Below, in pieces: positions 11,286 to 24,700 of a stretch of DNA of 64,000 nt. Where the stretch lies: positions 42,959 through 106,958 of the forward strand of contig JAKCOZ010000631.1 of NCBI GenBank assembly GCA_022605955.1, read 5' to 3'. The position numbers and the translations under genes were made by a program. Origin of the DNA: Rallus limicola. Taxonomy: Eukaryota > Chordata > Aves > Gruiformes > Rallidae. Numbering within the stretch: position 1 is the stretch's first letter; each line of letters begins with the position of its first letter. A model generated the notes under the pieces. It saw only the letters and a program-made list of their open reading frames with translations. It was not told the DNA's origin and ran no database searches.

Positions 11286-11879
11286 TCGGCCCTAGCAGAC
11301 TGCAGTTCAAAACATGCTAAACGTCCAGCAATAACTCCCAAAGTAAAGAAGCTAGGCCTGAAAGGCATAGCTTGTCTGAAACCTCCTAACAGGACACACG
11401 AGCAGACCCTGTCACTTTGGCTCTCAGCCTTTTCCTTTGCCTGGAAAGAGGGAGCATGCCTGGAACCTCCTACGGTGCTTTTCTCGGCCCTAGCAGACTG
11501 CAGTTCAAAACATGCTAAACGTCCAGCAATAACTCCCAAAGTAAAGAAGCTAGGCCTGAAAGGCATAGCTTGTCTGAAACCTCCTAACAGGACACACGAG
11601 CAGACCCTGTCACTTTGGCTCTCAGCCTTTTCCTTTGCCTGGAAAGAGGGAACATGCCTGGAACCTCCTACGGTGCTTTTCTCGGCCCTAGCAGACTGCA
11701 GTTCAAAACATGCTAAACGTCCAGCAATAACTCCCAAAGTAAAGAAGCAAGGCCTGAAAGGCATAGCTTGTCTGAAACCTCCTAACAGGACACACGAGCA
11801 GACCCTGTCGCTTTGGCTCTCAGCCTTTTCCTTTGCCTGGAAAGAGGGAACATGCCTGGAACCTCCTACGGTGCTTTTC
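11286..11879. repeat. Three-monomer tail of block B copy 3 (m58-m60)
   Basis: This trio has GGGAGCATG in the first monomer and AAGCAAGG in the third, matching 6534-7127. It is followed at once by the TCAC, TCAC, TAGAGGACTGC series (m61-m63) that in the earlier copy starts two monomers later. Confidence 0.75.
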
Positions 11880-12869
11880 TCGGCCCTAGCAGACTGCAGT
11901 TCAAAACATGCTAAACGTCCAGCAATAACTCCCAAAGTAAAGAAGCTAGGCCTGAAAGGCATAGCTTGTCTGAAACCTCCTAACAGGACACACGAGCAGA
12001 CCCTGTCACTTTGGCTCTCAGCCTTTTCCTTTGCCTGGAAAGAGGGAACATGCCTGGAACCTCCTACGGTGCTTTTCTCGGCCCTAGCAGACTGCAGTTC
12101 AAAACATGCTAAACGTCCAGCAATAACTCCCAAAGTAAAGAAGCTAGGCCTGAAAGGCATAGCTTGTCTGAAACCTCCTAACAGGACACACGAGCAGACC
12201 CTGTCACTTTGGCTCTCAGCCTTTTCCTTTGCCTGGAAAGAGGGAACATGCCTGGAACCTCCTACGGTGCTTTTCTCGGCCCTAGAGGACTGCAGTTCAA
12301 AACATGCTAAACGTCCAGCAATAACTCCCAAAGTAAAGAAGCTAGGCCTGAAAGGCATAGCTTGTCTGAAACCTCCTAACAGGACACACGAGCAGACCCT
12401 GTCGCTTTGGCTCTCAGCCTTTTCCTTTGCCTGGAAAGAGGGAACATGCCTGGAACCTCCTACGGTGCTTTTCTCGGCCCTAGCAGACTGCAGTTCAAAA
12501 CATGCTAAACGTCCAGCAATAACTCCCAAAGTAAAGAAGCTAGGCCTGAAAGGCATAGCTTGTCTGAAACCTCCTAACAGGACACACGAGCAGACCCTGT
12601 CGCTTTGGCTCTCAGCCTTTTCCTTTGCCTGGAAAGAGGGAACATGCCTGGAACCTCCTACGGTGCTTTTCTCGGCCCTAGCAGACTGCAGTTCAAAACA
12701 TGCTAAACGTCCAGCAATAACTCCCAAAGTAAAGAAGCTAGGCCTGAAAGGCATAGCTTGTCTGAAACCTCCTAACAGGACACACGAGCAGACCCTGTCA
12801 CTTTGGCTCTCAGCCTTTTCCTTTGCCTGGAAAGAGGGAACATGCCTGGAACCTCCTACGGTGCTTTTC

Positions 12870-13264
12870 TCGGCCCTAGCAGACTGCAGTTCAAAACATG
12901 CTAAACGTCCAGCAATAACTCCCAAAGTAAAGAAGCTAGGCCTGAAAGGCATAGCTTGTCTGAAACCTCCTAACAGGACACACGAGCAGACCCTGTCACT
13001 TTGGCTCTCAGCCTTTTCCTTTGCCTGGAAAGAGGGAACATGCCTGGAACCTCTACGGTGCTTTTCTCGGCCCTAGCAGACTGCAGTTCAAAACATGCTA
13101 AACGTCCAGCAATAACTCCCAAAGTACAGAAGCTAGGCCTGAAAGGCATAGCTTGTCTGAAACCTCCTAACAGGACACACGAGCAGACCCTGTCGCTTTG
13201 GCTCTCAGCCTTTTCCTTTGCCTGGAAAGAGGGAACATGCCTGGAACCTCCTACGGTGCTTTTC
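12870..13264. repeat. Deletion junction pair, copy 2 (m66-m67)
   Basis: The same 197-bp monomer with CCTCTACGG is followed by AGTACAGAAG. It lies eight monomers (1583 bp) before the third copy. The deletion shifts the 66-codon open frame by one base. Confidence 0.9.
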
Positions 13265-14452
13265 TCGGCCCTAGCAGACTGCAGTTCAAAACATGCTAAA
13301 CGTCCAGCAATAACTCCCAAAGTAAAGAAGCTAGGCCTGAAAGGCATAGCTTGTCTGAAACCTCCTAACAGGACACACGAGCAGACCCTGTCGCTTTGGC
13401 TCTCAGCCTTTTCCTTTGCCTGGAAAGAGGGAACATGCCTGGAACCTCCTACAGTGCTTTTCTCGGCCCTAGCAGACTGCAGTTCAAAACATGCTAAACG
13501 TCCAGCAATAACTCCCAAAGTAAAGAAGCTAGGCCTGAAAGGCATAGCTTGTCTGAAACCTCCTAACAGGACACACGAGCAGACCCTGTCGCTTTGGCTC
13601 TCAGCCTTTTCCTTTGCCTGGAAAGAGGGAACATGCCTGGAACCTCCTACGGTGCTTTTCTCGGCCCTAGCAGACTGCAGTTCAAAACATGCTAAACGTC
13701 CAGCAATAACTCCCAAAGTAAAGAAGCTAGGCCTGAAAGGCATAGCTTGTCTGAAACCTCCTAACAGGACACACGAGCAGACCCTGTCGCTTTGGCTCTC
13801 AGCCTTTTCCTTTGCCTGGAAAGAGGGAACATGCCTGGAACCTCCTACGGTGCTTTTCTCGGCCCTAGCAGACTGCAGTTCAAAACATGCTAAACGTCCA
13901 GCAATAACTCCCAAAGTAAAGAAGCTAGGCCTGAAAGGCATAGCTTGTCTGAAACCTCCTAACAGGACACACAAGCAGACCCTGTCGCTTTGGCTCTCAG
14001 CCTTTTCCTTTGCCTGGAAAGAGGGAACATGCCTGGAACCTCCTACGGTGCTTTTCTCGGCCCTAGCAGACTGCAGTTCAAAACATGCTAAACGTCCAGC
14101 AATAACTCCCAAAGTAAAGAAGCGAGGCCTGAAAGGCATAGCTTGTCTGAAACCTCCTAACAGGACACACGAGCAGACCCTGTCACTTTGGCTCTCAGCC
14201 TTTTCCTTTGCCTGGAAAGAGGGAACATGCCTGGAACCTCCTACGGTGCTTTTCTCGGCCCTAGCAGACTGCAGTTCAAAACATGCAAAACGTCCAGCAA
14301 TAACTCCCAAAGTAAAGAAGCTAGGCCTGAAAGGCATAGCTTGTCTGAAACCTCCTAACAGGACACACGAGCAGACCCTGTCGCTTTGGCTCTCAGCCTT
14401 TTCCTTTGCCTGGAAAGAGGGAACATGCCTGGAACCTCCTACGGTGCTTTTC

Positions 14453-14847
14453 TCGGCCCTAGCAGACTGCAGTTCAAAACATGCTAAACGTCCAGCAATA
14501 ACTCCCAAAGTAAAGAAGCTAGGCCTGAAAGGCATAGCTTGTCTGAAACCTCCTAACAGGACACACGAGCAGACCCTGTCACTTTGGCTCTCAGCCTTTT
14601 CCTTTGCCTGGAAAGAGGGAACATGCCTGGAACCTCTACGGTGCTTTTCTCGGCCCTAGCAGACTGCAGTTCAAAACATGCTAAACGTCCAGCAATAACT
14701 CCCAAAGTACAGAAGCTAGGCCTGAAAGGCATAGCTTGTCTGAAACCTCCTAACAGGACACACGAGCAGACCCTGTCGCTTTGGCTCTCAGCGTTTTACT
14801 TTGCCTGGAAAGAGGGAACATGCCTGGAACCTCCTACGGTGCTTTTC
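14453..14847. repeat. Deletion junction pair, copy 3 (m74-m75)
   Basis: This is the third CCTCTACGG monomer of 197 bp followed by AGTACAGAAG. Here m75 also has AGCGTTTTAC, a private change added to the AGCGTTTT variant. The context m72-m76 (AAGCGAGG, plain, deletion, AGTACAG, plain) parallels m23-m27, extending the shared block to five monomers. Confidence 0.85.
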
Positions 14848-15837
14848 TCGGCCCTAGCAGACTGCAGTTCAAAACATGCTAAACGTCCAGCAATAACTCC
14901 CAAAGTAAAGAAGCTAGGCCTGAAAGGCATAGCTTGTCTGAAACCTCCTAACAGGACACACGAGCAGACCCTGTCGCTTTGGCTCTCAGCCTTTTCCTTT
15001 GCCTGGAAAGAGGGAACATGCCTGGAACCTCCTACGGTGCTTTTCTCGGCCCTAGCAGACTGCAGTTCAAAACATGCTAAACGTCCAGCAATAACTCCCA
15101 AAGTAAAGAAGCTAGGCCTGAAAGGCATAGCTTGTCTGAAACCTCCTAACAGGACACACGAGCAGACCCTGTCACTTTGGCTCTCAGCCTTTTCCTTTGC
15201 CTGGAAAGAGGGAACATGCCTGGAACCTCCTACGGTGCTTTTCTCGGCCCTAGCAGACTGCAGTTCAAAACATGCTAAACGTCCAGCAATAACTCCCAAA
15301 GTAAAGAAGCTAGGCCTGAAAGGCATAGCTTGTCTGAAACCTCCTAACAGGACACACGAGCAGACCCTGTCACTTTGGCTCTCAGCCTTTTCCTTTGCCT
15401 GGAAAGAGGGAACATGCCTGGAACCTCCTACGGTGCTTTTCTCGGCCCTAGCAGACTGCAGTTCAAAACATGCTAAACGTCCAGCAATAACTCCCAAAGT
15501 AAAGAAGCTAGGCCTGAAAGGCATAGCTTGTCTGAAACCTCCTAACAGGACACACGAGCAGACCCTGTCGCTTTGGCTCTCAGCCTTTTCCTTTGCCTGG
15601 AAAGAGGGAACATGCCTGGAACCTCCTACGGTGCTTTTCTCGGCCCTAGCAGACTGCAGTTCAAAACATGCTAAACGTCCAGCAATAACTCCCAAAGTAA
15701 AGAAGCTAGGCCTGAAAGGCATAGCTTGTCTGAAACCTCCTAACAGGACACACGAGCAGACCCTGTCGCTTTGGCTCTCAGCCTTTTCCTTTGCCTGGAA
15801 AGAGGGAACATGCCTGGAACCTCCTACGGTGCTTTTC

Positions 15838-16035
15838 TCGGCCCGAGCAGACTGCAGTTCAAAACATGCTAAACGTCCAGCAATAACTCCCAAAGTAAAG
15901 AAGCTAGGACTGAAAGGCATAGCTTGTCTGAAACCTCCTAACAGGACACACGAGCAGACCCTGTCACTTTGGCTCTCAGCCTTTTCCTTTGCCTGGAAAG
16001 AGGGAACATGCCTGGAACCTCCTACGGTGCTTTTC
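15838..16035. repeat. Linked-variant monomer, GCCCGAG with AGGACTG (m81)
   Basis: This copy carries two changes 64 bp apart: T-to-G at position 8 (GCCCGAG) and C-to-A at position 72 (AGGACTG). The same pair, together with TCAC, recurs at 19401, 23162, 25736, 38013 and 53259. Each change also occurs alone in other copies (position 8 alone at 8514, 40191 and 44547), so the pair marks a sub-lineage spread over 37 kb. Confidence 0.85.
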
Positions 16036-16431
16036 TCGGCCCTAGCAGACTGCAGTTCAAAACATGCTAAACGTCCAGCAATAACTCCCAAAGTAAAGAA
16101 GCTAGGCCTGAAAGGCATAGCTTGTCTGAAACCTCCTAACAGGACACACGAGCAGACCCTGTCACTTTGGCTCTCAGCCTTTTCCTTTGCCTGGAAAGAG
16201 GGAACATGCCTGGAACCTCCTACGGTGCTTTTCTCGGCCCTAGCAGACTGCAGTTCAAAACATGCTAAACGTCCAGCAATAACTCCCAAAGTAAAGAAGC
16301 TAGGCCTGAAAGGCATAGCTTGTCTGAAACCTCCTAACAGGACACACGAGCAGACCCTGTCACTTTGGCTCTCAGCCTTTTCCTTTGCCTGGAAAGAGGG
16401 AACATGCCTGGAACCTCCTACGGTGCTTTTC

Positions 16432-16628
16432 TCGGCCCTAGCAGACTGCAGTTCAAAACATGCTAAACGTCCAGCAATAACTCCCAAAGTAAAGAAGCTA
16501 GGCTAAAAGGCATAGCTTGTCTGAAACCTCCTAACAGGACACACGAGCAGACCCTGTACCTTTGGCTCTCAGCCTTTTCCTTTGCCTGGAAAGAGGGAAC
16601 ATGCCTGGAACCTCCTACGGTGCTTTTC
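16432..16628. repeat. Monomer m84, 197 bp, with GTACC
   Basis: AGGCCTGAAAGG is replaced by AGGCTAAAAGG, one base shorter, near 16503. The monomer also has GTACCTTTGG, which is seen again only in m101 (19797). The deletion ends the forward open frame and separates the left region from block A copy 3. Confidence 0.95.
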
Positions 16629-18212
16629 TCGGCCCTAGCAGACTGCAGTTCAAAACATGCTAAACGTCCAGCAATAACTCCCAAAGTAAAGAAGCTAGGC
16701 CTGAAAGGCATAGCTTGTCTGAAACCTCCTAACAGGACACACGAGCAGACCCTGTCACTTTGGCTCTCAGCCTTTTCCTTTGCCTGGAAAGAGGGAACAT
16801 GCCTGGAACCTCCTACAGTGCTTTTCTCGGCCCTAGCAGACTGCAGTTCAAAACATGCTAAACGTCCAGCAATAACTCCCAAAGTAAAGAAGCTAGGCCT
16901 GAAAGGCATAGCTTGTCTGAAACCTCCTAACAGGACACACGAGCAGACCCTGTCGCTTTGGCTCTCAGCCTTTTCCTTTGCCTGGAAAGAGGGAACATGC
17001 CTGGAACCTCCTACGGTGCTTTTCTCGGCCCTAGCAGACTGCAGTTCAAAACATGCTAAACGTCCAGCAATAACTCCCAAAGTAAAGAAGCAAGGCCTGA
17101 AAGGCATAGCTTGTCTGAAACCTCCTAACAGGACACACGAGCAGACCCTGTCGCTTTGGCTCTCAGCCTTTTCCTTTGCCTGGAAAGAGGGAACATGCCT
17201 GGAACCTCCTACGGTGCTTTTCTCGGCCCTAGCTGACTGCAGTTCAAAACATGCTAAACGTCCAGCAATAACTCCCAAAGTAAAGAAGCTAGGCCTGAAA
17301 GGCATAGCTTGTCTGAAACCTCCTAACAGGACACACGAGCAGACCCTGTCGCTTTGGCTCTCAGCCTTTTCCTTTGCCTGGAAAGAGGGAACATGCCTGG
17401 AACCTCCTACGGTGCTTTTCTCGGCCCTAGCAGACTGCAGTTCAAAACATGCTAAACGTCCAGCAATAACTCCCAAAGTAAAGAAGCTAGGCCTGAAAGG
17501 CATAGCTTGTCTGAAACCTCCTAACAGGACACACGAGCAGACCCTGTCACTTTGGCTCTCAGCCTTTTCCTTTGCCTGGAAAGAGGGAACATGCCTGGAA
17601 CCTCCTACGGTGCTTTTCTCGGCCCTAGCAGACTGCAGTTCAAAACATGCTAAACGTCCAGCAATAACTCCCAAAGTAAAGAAGCTAGGCCTGAAAGGCA
17701 TAGCTTGTCTGAAACCTCCTAACAGGACACACGAGCAGACCCTGTCACTTTGGCTCTCAGCCTTTTCCTTTGCCTGGAAAGAGGGAACATGCCTGGAACC
17801 TCCTACGGTGCTTTTCTCGGCCCTAGAGGACTGCAGTTCAAAACATGCTAAACGTCCAGCAATAACTCCCAAAGTAAAGAAGCTAGGCCTGAAAGGCATA
17901 GCTTGTCTGAAACCTCCTAACAGGACACACGAGCAGACCCTGTCGCTTTGGCTCTCAGCCTTTTCCTTTGCCTGGAAAGAGGGAACATGCCTGGAACCTC
18001 CTACGGTGCTTTTCTCGGCCCTAGCAGACTGCAGTTCAAAACATGCTAAACGTCCAGCAATAACTCCCAAAGTAAAGAAGCGAGGCCTGAAAGGCATAGC
18101 TTGTCTGAAACCTCCTAACAGGACATACGAGCAGACCCTGTCACTTTGGCTCTCAGCCTTTTCCTTTGCCTGGAAAGAGGGAACATGCCTGGAACCTCCT
18201 ACGGTGCTTTTC
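16629..18212. repeat. Higher-order block A, partial copy 3 (m85-m92)
   Basis: Eight monomers repeat m16-m23 in order at a distance of 13,658 bp: CTACAGTGC end (m85), plain TCGC (m86), AAGCAAGG (m87), plain TCGC (m88), two TCAC copies, TAGAGGACTGC (m91) and AAGCGAGG (m92). Monomer m84, just before it, carries GTACC. That shares the position-128 C-to-A change with GTAAC of m15 in the matching place. Small private changes, such as AGCTGACTG in m88 and GGACATACG in m92, show some divergence since duplication. Confidence 0.8.
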
Positions 18213-21182
18213 TCGGCCCTAGCAGACTGCAGTTCAAAACATGCTAAACGTCCAGCAATAACTCCCAAAGTAAAGAAGCTAGGCCTGAAAGGCATAGCTT
18301 GTCTGAAACCTCCTAACAGGACACACGAGCAGACCCTGTCACTTTGGCTCTCAGCCTTTTCCTTTGCCTGGAAAGAGGGAACATGCCTGGAACCTCCTAC
18401 GGTGCTTTTCTCGGCCCTAGCAGACTGCAGTTCAAAACATGCTAAACGTCCAGCAATAACTCCCAAAGTAAAGAAGCTAGGCCTGAAAGGCATAGCTTGT
18501 CTGAAACCTCCTAACAGGACACACGAGCAGACCCTGTCACTTTGGCTCTCAGCCTTTTCCTTTGCCTGGAAAGAGGGAACATGCCTGGAACCTCCTACGG
18601 TGCTTTTCTCGGCCCTAGCAGACTGCAGTTCAAAACATGCTAAACGTCCAGCAATAACTCCCAAAGTACAGAAGCTAGGCCTGAAAGGCATAGCTTGTCT
18701 GAAACCTCCTAACAGGACACACGAGCAGACCCTGTCGCTTTGGCTCTCAGCGTTTTCCTTTGCCTGGAAAGAGGGAACATGCCTGGAACCTCCTACGGTG
18801 CTTTTCTCGGCCCTAGCAGACTGCAGTTCAAAACATGCTAAACGTCCAGCAATAACTCCCAAAGTAAAGAAGCTAGGCCTGAAAGGCATAGCTTGTCTGA
18901 AACCTCCTAACAGGACACACGAGCAGACCCTGTCGCTTTGGCTCTCAGCCTTTTCCTTTGCCTGGAAAGAGGGAACATGCCTGGAACCTCCTACGGTGCT
19001 TTTCTCGGCCCTAGCAGACTGCAGTTCAAAACATGCTAAACGTCCAGCAATAACTCCCAAAGTAAAGAAGCGAGGCCTGAAAGGCATAGCTTGTCTGAAA
19101 CCTCCTAACAGGACACACGAGCAGACCCTGTCACTTTGGCTCTCAGCCTTTTCCTTTGCCTGGAAAGAGGGAACATGCCTGGAACCTCCTACGGTGCTTT
19201 TCTCGGCCCTAGCAGACTGCAGTTCAAAACATGCTAAACGTCCAGCAATAACTCCCAAAGTAAAGAAGCTAGGCCTGAAAGGCATAGCTTGTCTGAAACC
19301 TCCTAACAGGACACACGAGCAGACCCTGTCGCTTTGGCTCTCAGCCTTTTCCTTTGCCTGGAAAGAGGGAACATGCCTGGAACCTCCTACGGTGCTTTTC
19401 TCGGCCCGAGCAGACTGCAGTTCAAAACATGCTAAACGTCCAGCAATAACTCCCAAAGTAAAGAAGCTAGGACTGAAAGGCATAGCTTGTCTGAAACCTC
19501 CTAACAGGACACACGAGCAGACCCTGTCACTTTGGCTCTCAGCCTTTTCCTTTGCCTGGAAAGAGGGAACATGCCTGGAACCTCCTACGGTGCTTTTCTC
19601 GGCCCTAGCAGACTGCAGTTCAAAACATGCTAAACGTCCAGCAATAACTCCCAAAGTAAAGAAGCTAGGCCTGAAAGGCATAGCTTGTCTGAAACCTCCT
19701 AACAGGACACACGAGCAGACCCTGTCACTTTGGCTCTCAGCCTTTTCCTTTGCCTGGAAAGAGGGAACATGCCTGGAACCTCCTACGGTGCTTTTCTCGG
19801 CCCTAGCAGACTGCAGTTCAAAACATGCTAAACGTCCAGCAATAACTCCCAAAGTACAGAAGCTAGGCCTGAAAGGCATAGCTTGTCTGAAACCTCCTAA
19901 CAGGACACACGAGCAGACCCTGTACCTTTGGCTCTCAGCCTTTTCCTTTGCCTGGAAAGAGGGAACATGCCTGGAACCTCCTACGGTGCTTTTCTCGGCC
20001 CTAGCAGACTGCAGTTCAAAACATGCTAAACGTCCAGCAATAACTCCCAAAGTAAAGAAGCTAGGCCTGAAAGGCATAGCTTGTCTGAAACCTCCTAACA
20101 GGACACACGAGCAGACCCTGTCACTTTGGCTCTCAGCCTTTTCCTTTGCCTGGAAAGAGGGAACATGCCTGGAACCTCCTACGGTGCTTTTCTCGGCCCT
20201 AGCAGACTGCAGTTCAAAACATGCTAAACGTCCAGCAATAACTCCCAAAGTAAAGAAGCTAGGCCTGAAAGGCATAGCTTGTCTGAAACCTCCTAACAGG
20301 ACACACGAGCAGACCCTGTCGCTTTGGCTCTCAGCCTTTTCCTTTGCCTGGAAAGAGGGAACATGCCTGGAACCTCCTACGGTGCTTTTCTCGGCCCTAG
20401 CAGACTGCAGTTCAAAACATGCTAAACGTCCAGCAATAACTCCCAAAGTAAAGAAGCTAGGCCTGAAAGGCATAGCTTGTCTGAAACCTCCTAACAGGAC
20501 ACACGAGCAGACCCTGTCACTTTGGCTCTCAGCCTTTTCCTTTGCCTGGAAAGAGGGAACATGCCTGGAACCTCCTACGGTGCTTTTCTCGGCCCTAGCA
20601 GACTGCAGTTCAAAACATGCTAAACGTCCAGCAATAACTCCCAAAGTAAAGAAGCTAGGCCTGAAAGGCATAGCTTGTCTGAAACCTCCTAACAGGACAC
20701 ACGAGCAGACCCTGTCGCTTTGGCTCTCAGCCTTTTCCTTTGCCTGGAAAGAGGGAACATGCCTGGAACCTCCTACGGTGCTTTTCTCGGCCCTAGCAGA
20801 CTGCAGTTCAAAACATGCTAAACGTCCAGCAATAACTCCCAAAGTAAAGAAGCGAGGCCTGAAAGGCATAGCTTGTCTGAAACCTCCTAATAGGACACAC
20901 GAGCAGACCCTGTCACTTTGGCTCTCAGCCTTTTCCTTTGCCTGGAAAGAGGGAACATGCCTGGAACCTCCTACGGTGCTTTTCTCGGCCCTAGCAGACT
21001 GCAGTTCAAAACATGCTAAACGTCCAGCAATAACTCCCAAAGTAAAGAAGCTAGGCCTGAAAGGCATAGCTTGTCTGAAACCTCCTAACAGGACACACGA
21101 GCAGACCCTGTCGCTTTGGCTCTCAGCCTTTTCCTTTGCCTGGAAAGAGGGAACATGCCTGGAACCTCCTACGGTGCTTTTC

Positions 21183-21379
21183 TCGGCCCTAGCAGACTGC
21201 AGTTCAAAACATGCTAAACGTCCAGAATAACTCCCAAAGTAAAGAAGCTAGGCCTGAAAGGCATAGCTTGTCTGAAACCTCCTAACAGGACACACGAGCA
21301 GACCCTGTCGCTTTGGCTCTCAGCCTTTTCCTTTGCCTGGAAAGAGGGAACATGCCTGGAACCTCCTACGGTGCTTTTC
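21183..21379. repeat. Monomer m108, 197 bp
   Basis: CCAGCAATAAC is shortened to CCAGAATAAC near 21224, a single-base deletion of C. It is private to this copy. It shifts both long open frames and marks the point where CACCAG-type monomers begin to appear to the right. Confidence 0.95.
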
Positions 21380-21577
21380 TCGGCCCTAGCAGACTGCAGT
21401 TCAAAACATGCTAAACGTCCAGCAATAACTCCCAAAGTAAAGAAGCTAGGCCTGAAAGGCATAGCTTGTCTGAAACCTCCTAACAGGACACACAAGCAGA
21501 CCCTGTCACTTTGGCTCTCAGCCTTTTCCTTTGCCTGGAAAGAGGGAACATGCCTGGAACCTCCTACGGTGCTTTTC

Positions 21578-21775
21578 TCGGCCCTAGCAGACTGCAGTTC
21601 AAAACATGCTAAACGTCCAGCAATAACTCCCAAAGTAAAGAAGCTAGGCCTGAAAGGCATAGCTTGTCTGAAACCTCCTAACAGGACACACCAGCAGACC
21701 CTGTCGCTTTGGCTCTCAGCGTTTTCCTTTGCCTGGAAAGAGGGAACATGCCTGGAACCTCCTACGGTGCTTTTC
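21578..21775. repeat. First monomer with the CACCAG variant (m110)
   Basis: CACGAGCAG becomes CACCAGCAG (position 115, G to C), removing a CpG. I count 18 copies with this change, all between 21578 and 59397 and none in the first 21.5 kb. The variant is therefore regionally confined. This copy also has AGCGTTTT. Confidence 0.85.
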
Positions 21776-24700
21776 TCGGCCCTAGCAGACTGCAGTTCAA
21801 AACATGCTAAACGTCCAGCAATAACTCCCAAAGTAAAGAAGCTAGGCCTGAAAGGCATAGCTTGTCTGAAACCTCCTAACAGGACACACGAGCAGACCCT
21901 GTCACTTTGGCTCTCAGCCTTTTCCTTTGCCTGGAAAGAAGGAACATGCCTTGAACCTCCTACGGTGCTTTTCTCGGCCCTAGCAGACTGCAGTTCAAAA
22001 TATGCTAAACGTCCAGCAATAACTCCCAAAGTAAAGAAGCGAGGCCTGAAAGGCATAGCTTGTCTGAAACCTCCTAACAGGACACACGAGCAGACCCTGT
22101 CACTTTGGCTCTCAGCCTTTTCCTTTGCCTGGAAAGAGGGAACATGCCTGGAACCTCCTACGGTGCTTTTCTCGGCCCTAGCAGACTGCAGTTCAAAACA
22201 TGCTAAACGTCCAGCAATAACTCCCAAAGTAAAGAAGCTAGGCCTGAAAGGCATAGCCTGTCTGAAACCTCCTAACAGGACACACGAGCAGACCCTGTCG
22301 CTTTGGCTCTCAGCCTTTTCCTTTGCCTGGAAAGAGGGAACATGCCTGGAACCTCCTACGGTGCTTTTCTCGGCCCTAGCAGACTGCAGTTCAAAACATG
22401 CTAAACGTCCAGCAATAACTCCCAAAGTAAAGAAGATAGGCCTGAAAGGCATAGCTTGTCTGAAACCTCCTAACAGGACACACGAGCAGACCCTGTCACT
22501 TTGGCTCTCAGCCTTTTCCTTTGCCTGGAAAGAGGGAACATGCCTGGAACCTCCTACGGTGCTTTTCTCGGCCCTAGCAGACTGCAGTTCAAAACATGCT
22601 AAACGTCCAGCAATAACTCCCAAAGTAAAGAAGCGAGGCCTGAAAGGCATAGCTTGTCTGAAACCTCCTAACAGGACACACGAGCAGACCCTGTCACTTT
22701 GGCTCTCAGCCTTTTCCTTTGCCTGGAAAGAGGGAACATGCCTGGAACCTCCTACGGTGCTTTTCTTGGCCCTAGCAGACTGCAGTTCAAAACATGCTAA
22801 ACGTCCAGCAATAACTCCCAAAGTAAAGAAGCTAGGCCTGAAAGGCATAGCTTGTCTGAAACCTCCTAACAGGACACACGAGCAGACCCTGTCGCTTTGG
22901 CTCTCAGCCTTTTCCTTTGCCTGGAAAGAGGGAACATGCCTGGAACCTCCTACGGTGCTTTTCTCGGCCCTAGCAGACTGCAGTTCAAAACATGCTAAAC
23001 GTCCAGCAATAACTCCCAAAGTAAAGAAGCTAGGCCTGAAAGGCATAGCTTGTCTGAAACCTCCTAACAGGACACACGAGCAGACCCTGTCGCTTTGGCT
23101 CTCAGCCTTTTCCTTTGCCTGGAAAGAGGGAACATGCCTGGAACCTCCTACGGTGCTTTTCTCGGCCCGAGCAGACTGCAGTTCAAAACATGCTAAACGT
23201 CCAGCAATAACTCCCAAAGTAAAGAAGCTAGGACTGAAAGGCATAGCTTGTCTGAAACCTCCTAACAGGACACACGAGCAGACCCTGTCACTTTGGCTCT
23301 CAGCCTTTTCCTTTGCCTGGAAAGAGGGAACATGCCTGGAACCTCCTACGGTGCTTTTCTCGGCCCTAGCAGACTGCAGTTCAAAACATGCTAAACGTCC
23401 AGCAATAACTCCCAAAGTAAAGAAGCTAGGCCTGAAAGGCATAGCTTGTCTGAAACCTCCTAACAGGACACACGAGCAGACCCTGTCACTTTGGCTCTCA
23501 GCCTTTTCCTTTGCCTGGAAAGAGGGAACATGCCTGGAACATCCTACGGTGCTTTTCTCGGCCCTAGCAGACTGCAGTTCAAAACATGCTAAACGTCCAG
23601 CAATAACTCCCAAAGTAAAGAAGCTAGGCCTGAAAGGCATAGCCTGTCTGAAACCTCCTAACAGGACACACGAGCAGACCCTGTCGCTTTGGCTCTCAGC
23701 CTTTTCCTTTGCCTGGAAAGAGGGAACATGCCTGGAACCTCCTACGGTGCTTTTCTCGGCCCTAGCAGACTGCAGTTCAAAACATGCTAAACGTCCAGCA
23801 ATAACTCCCAAAGTAAAGAAGCTAGGCCTCAAAGGCATAGCTTGTCTGAAACCTCCTAACAGGACACACGAGCAGACCCTGTCACTTTGGCTCTCAGCCT
23901 TTTCCTTTGCCTGGAAAGAGGGAACATGCCTGGAACCTCCTACGGTGCTTTTCTCGGCCCTAGCAGACTGCAGTTCAAAACATGCTAAACGTCCAGCAAT
24001 AACTCCCAAAGTAAAGAAGCTAGGCCTGAAAGGCATAGCTTGTCTGAAACCTCCTAACAGGACACACGAGCAGACCCTGTCGCTTTGGCTCTCAGCCTTT
24101 TCCTTTGCCTGGAAAGAGGGAACATGCCTGGAACCTCCTACGGTGCTTTTCTCGGCCCTAGCAGACTGCAGTTCAAAACATGCTAAACGTCCAGCAATAA
24201 CTCCCAAAGTAAAGAAGCGAGGCCTGAAAGGCATAGCTTGTCTGAAACCTCCTAACAGGACACACGAGCAGACCCTGTCACTTTGGCTCTCAGCCTTTTC
24301 CTTTGCCTGGAAAGAGGGAACATGCCTGGAACCTCCTACGGTGCTTTTCTCGGCCCTAGCAGACTGCAGTTCAAAACATGCTAAACGTCCAGCAATAACT
24401 CCCAAAGTAAAGAAGCTAGGCCTGAAAGGCATAGCTTGTCTGAAACCTCCTAACAGGACACACGAGCAGACCCTGTCGCTTTGGCTCTCAGCCTTTTCCT
24501 TTGCCTGGAAAGAGGGAACATGCCTGGAACCTCCTACGGTGCTTTTCTCGGCCCTAGCAGACTGCAGTTCAAAACATGCTAAACGTCCAGCAATAACTCC
24601 CAAAGTAAAGAAGCTAGGCCTGAAAGGCATAGCTTGTCTGAAACCTCCTAACAGGACACACGAGCAGACCCTGTCGCTTTGGCTCTCAGCCTTTTCCTTT

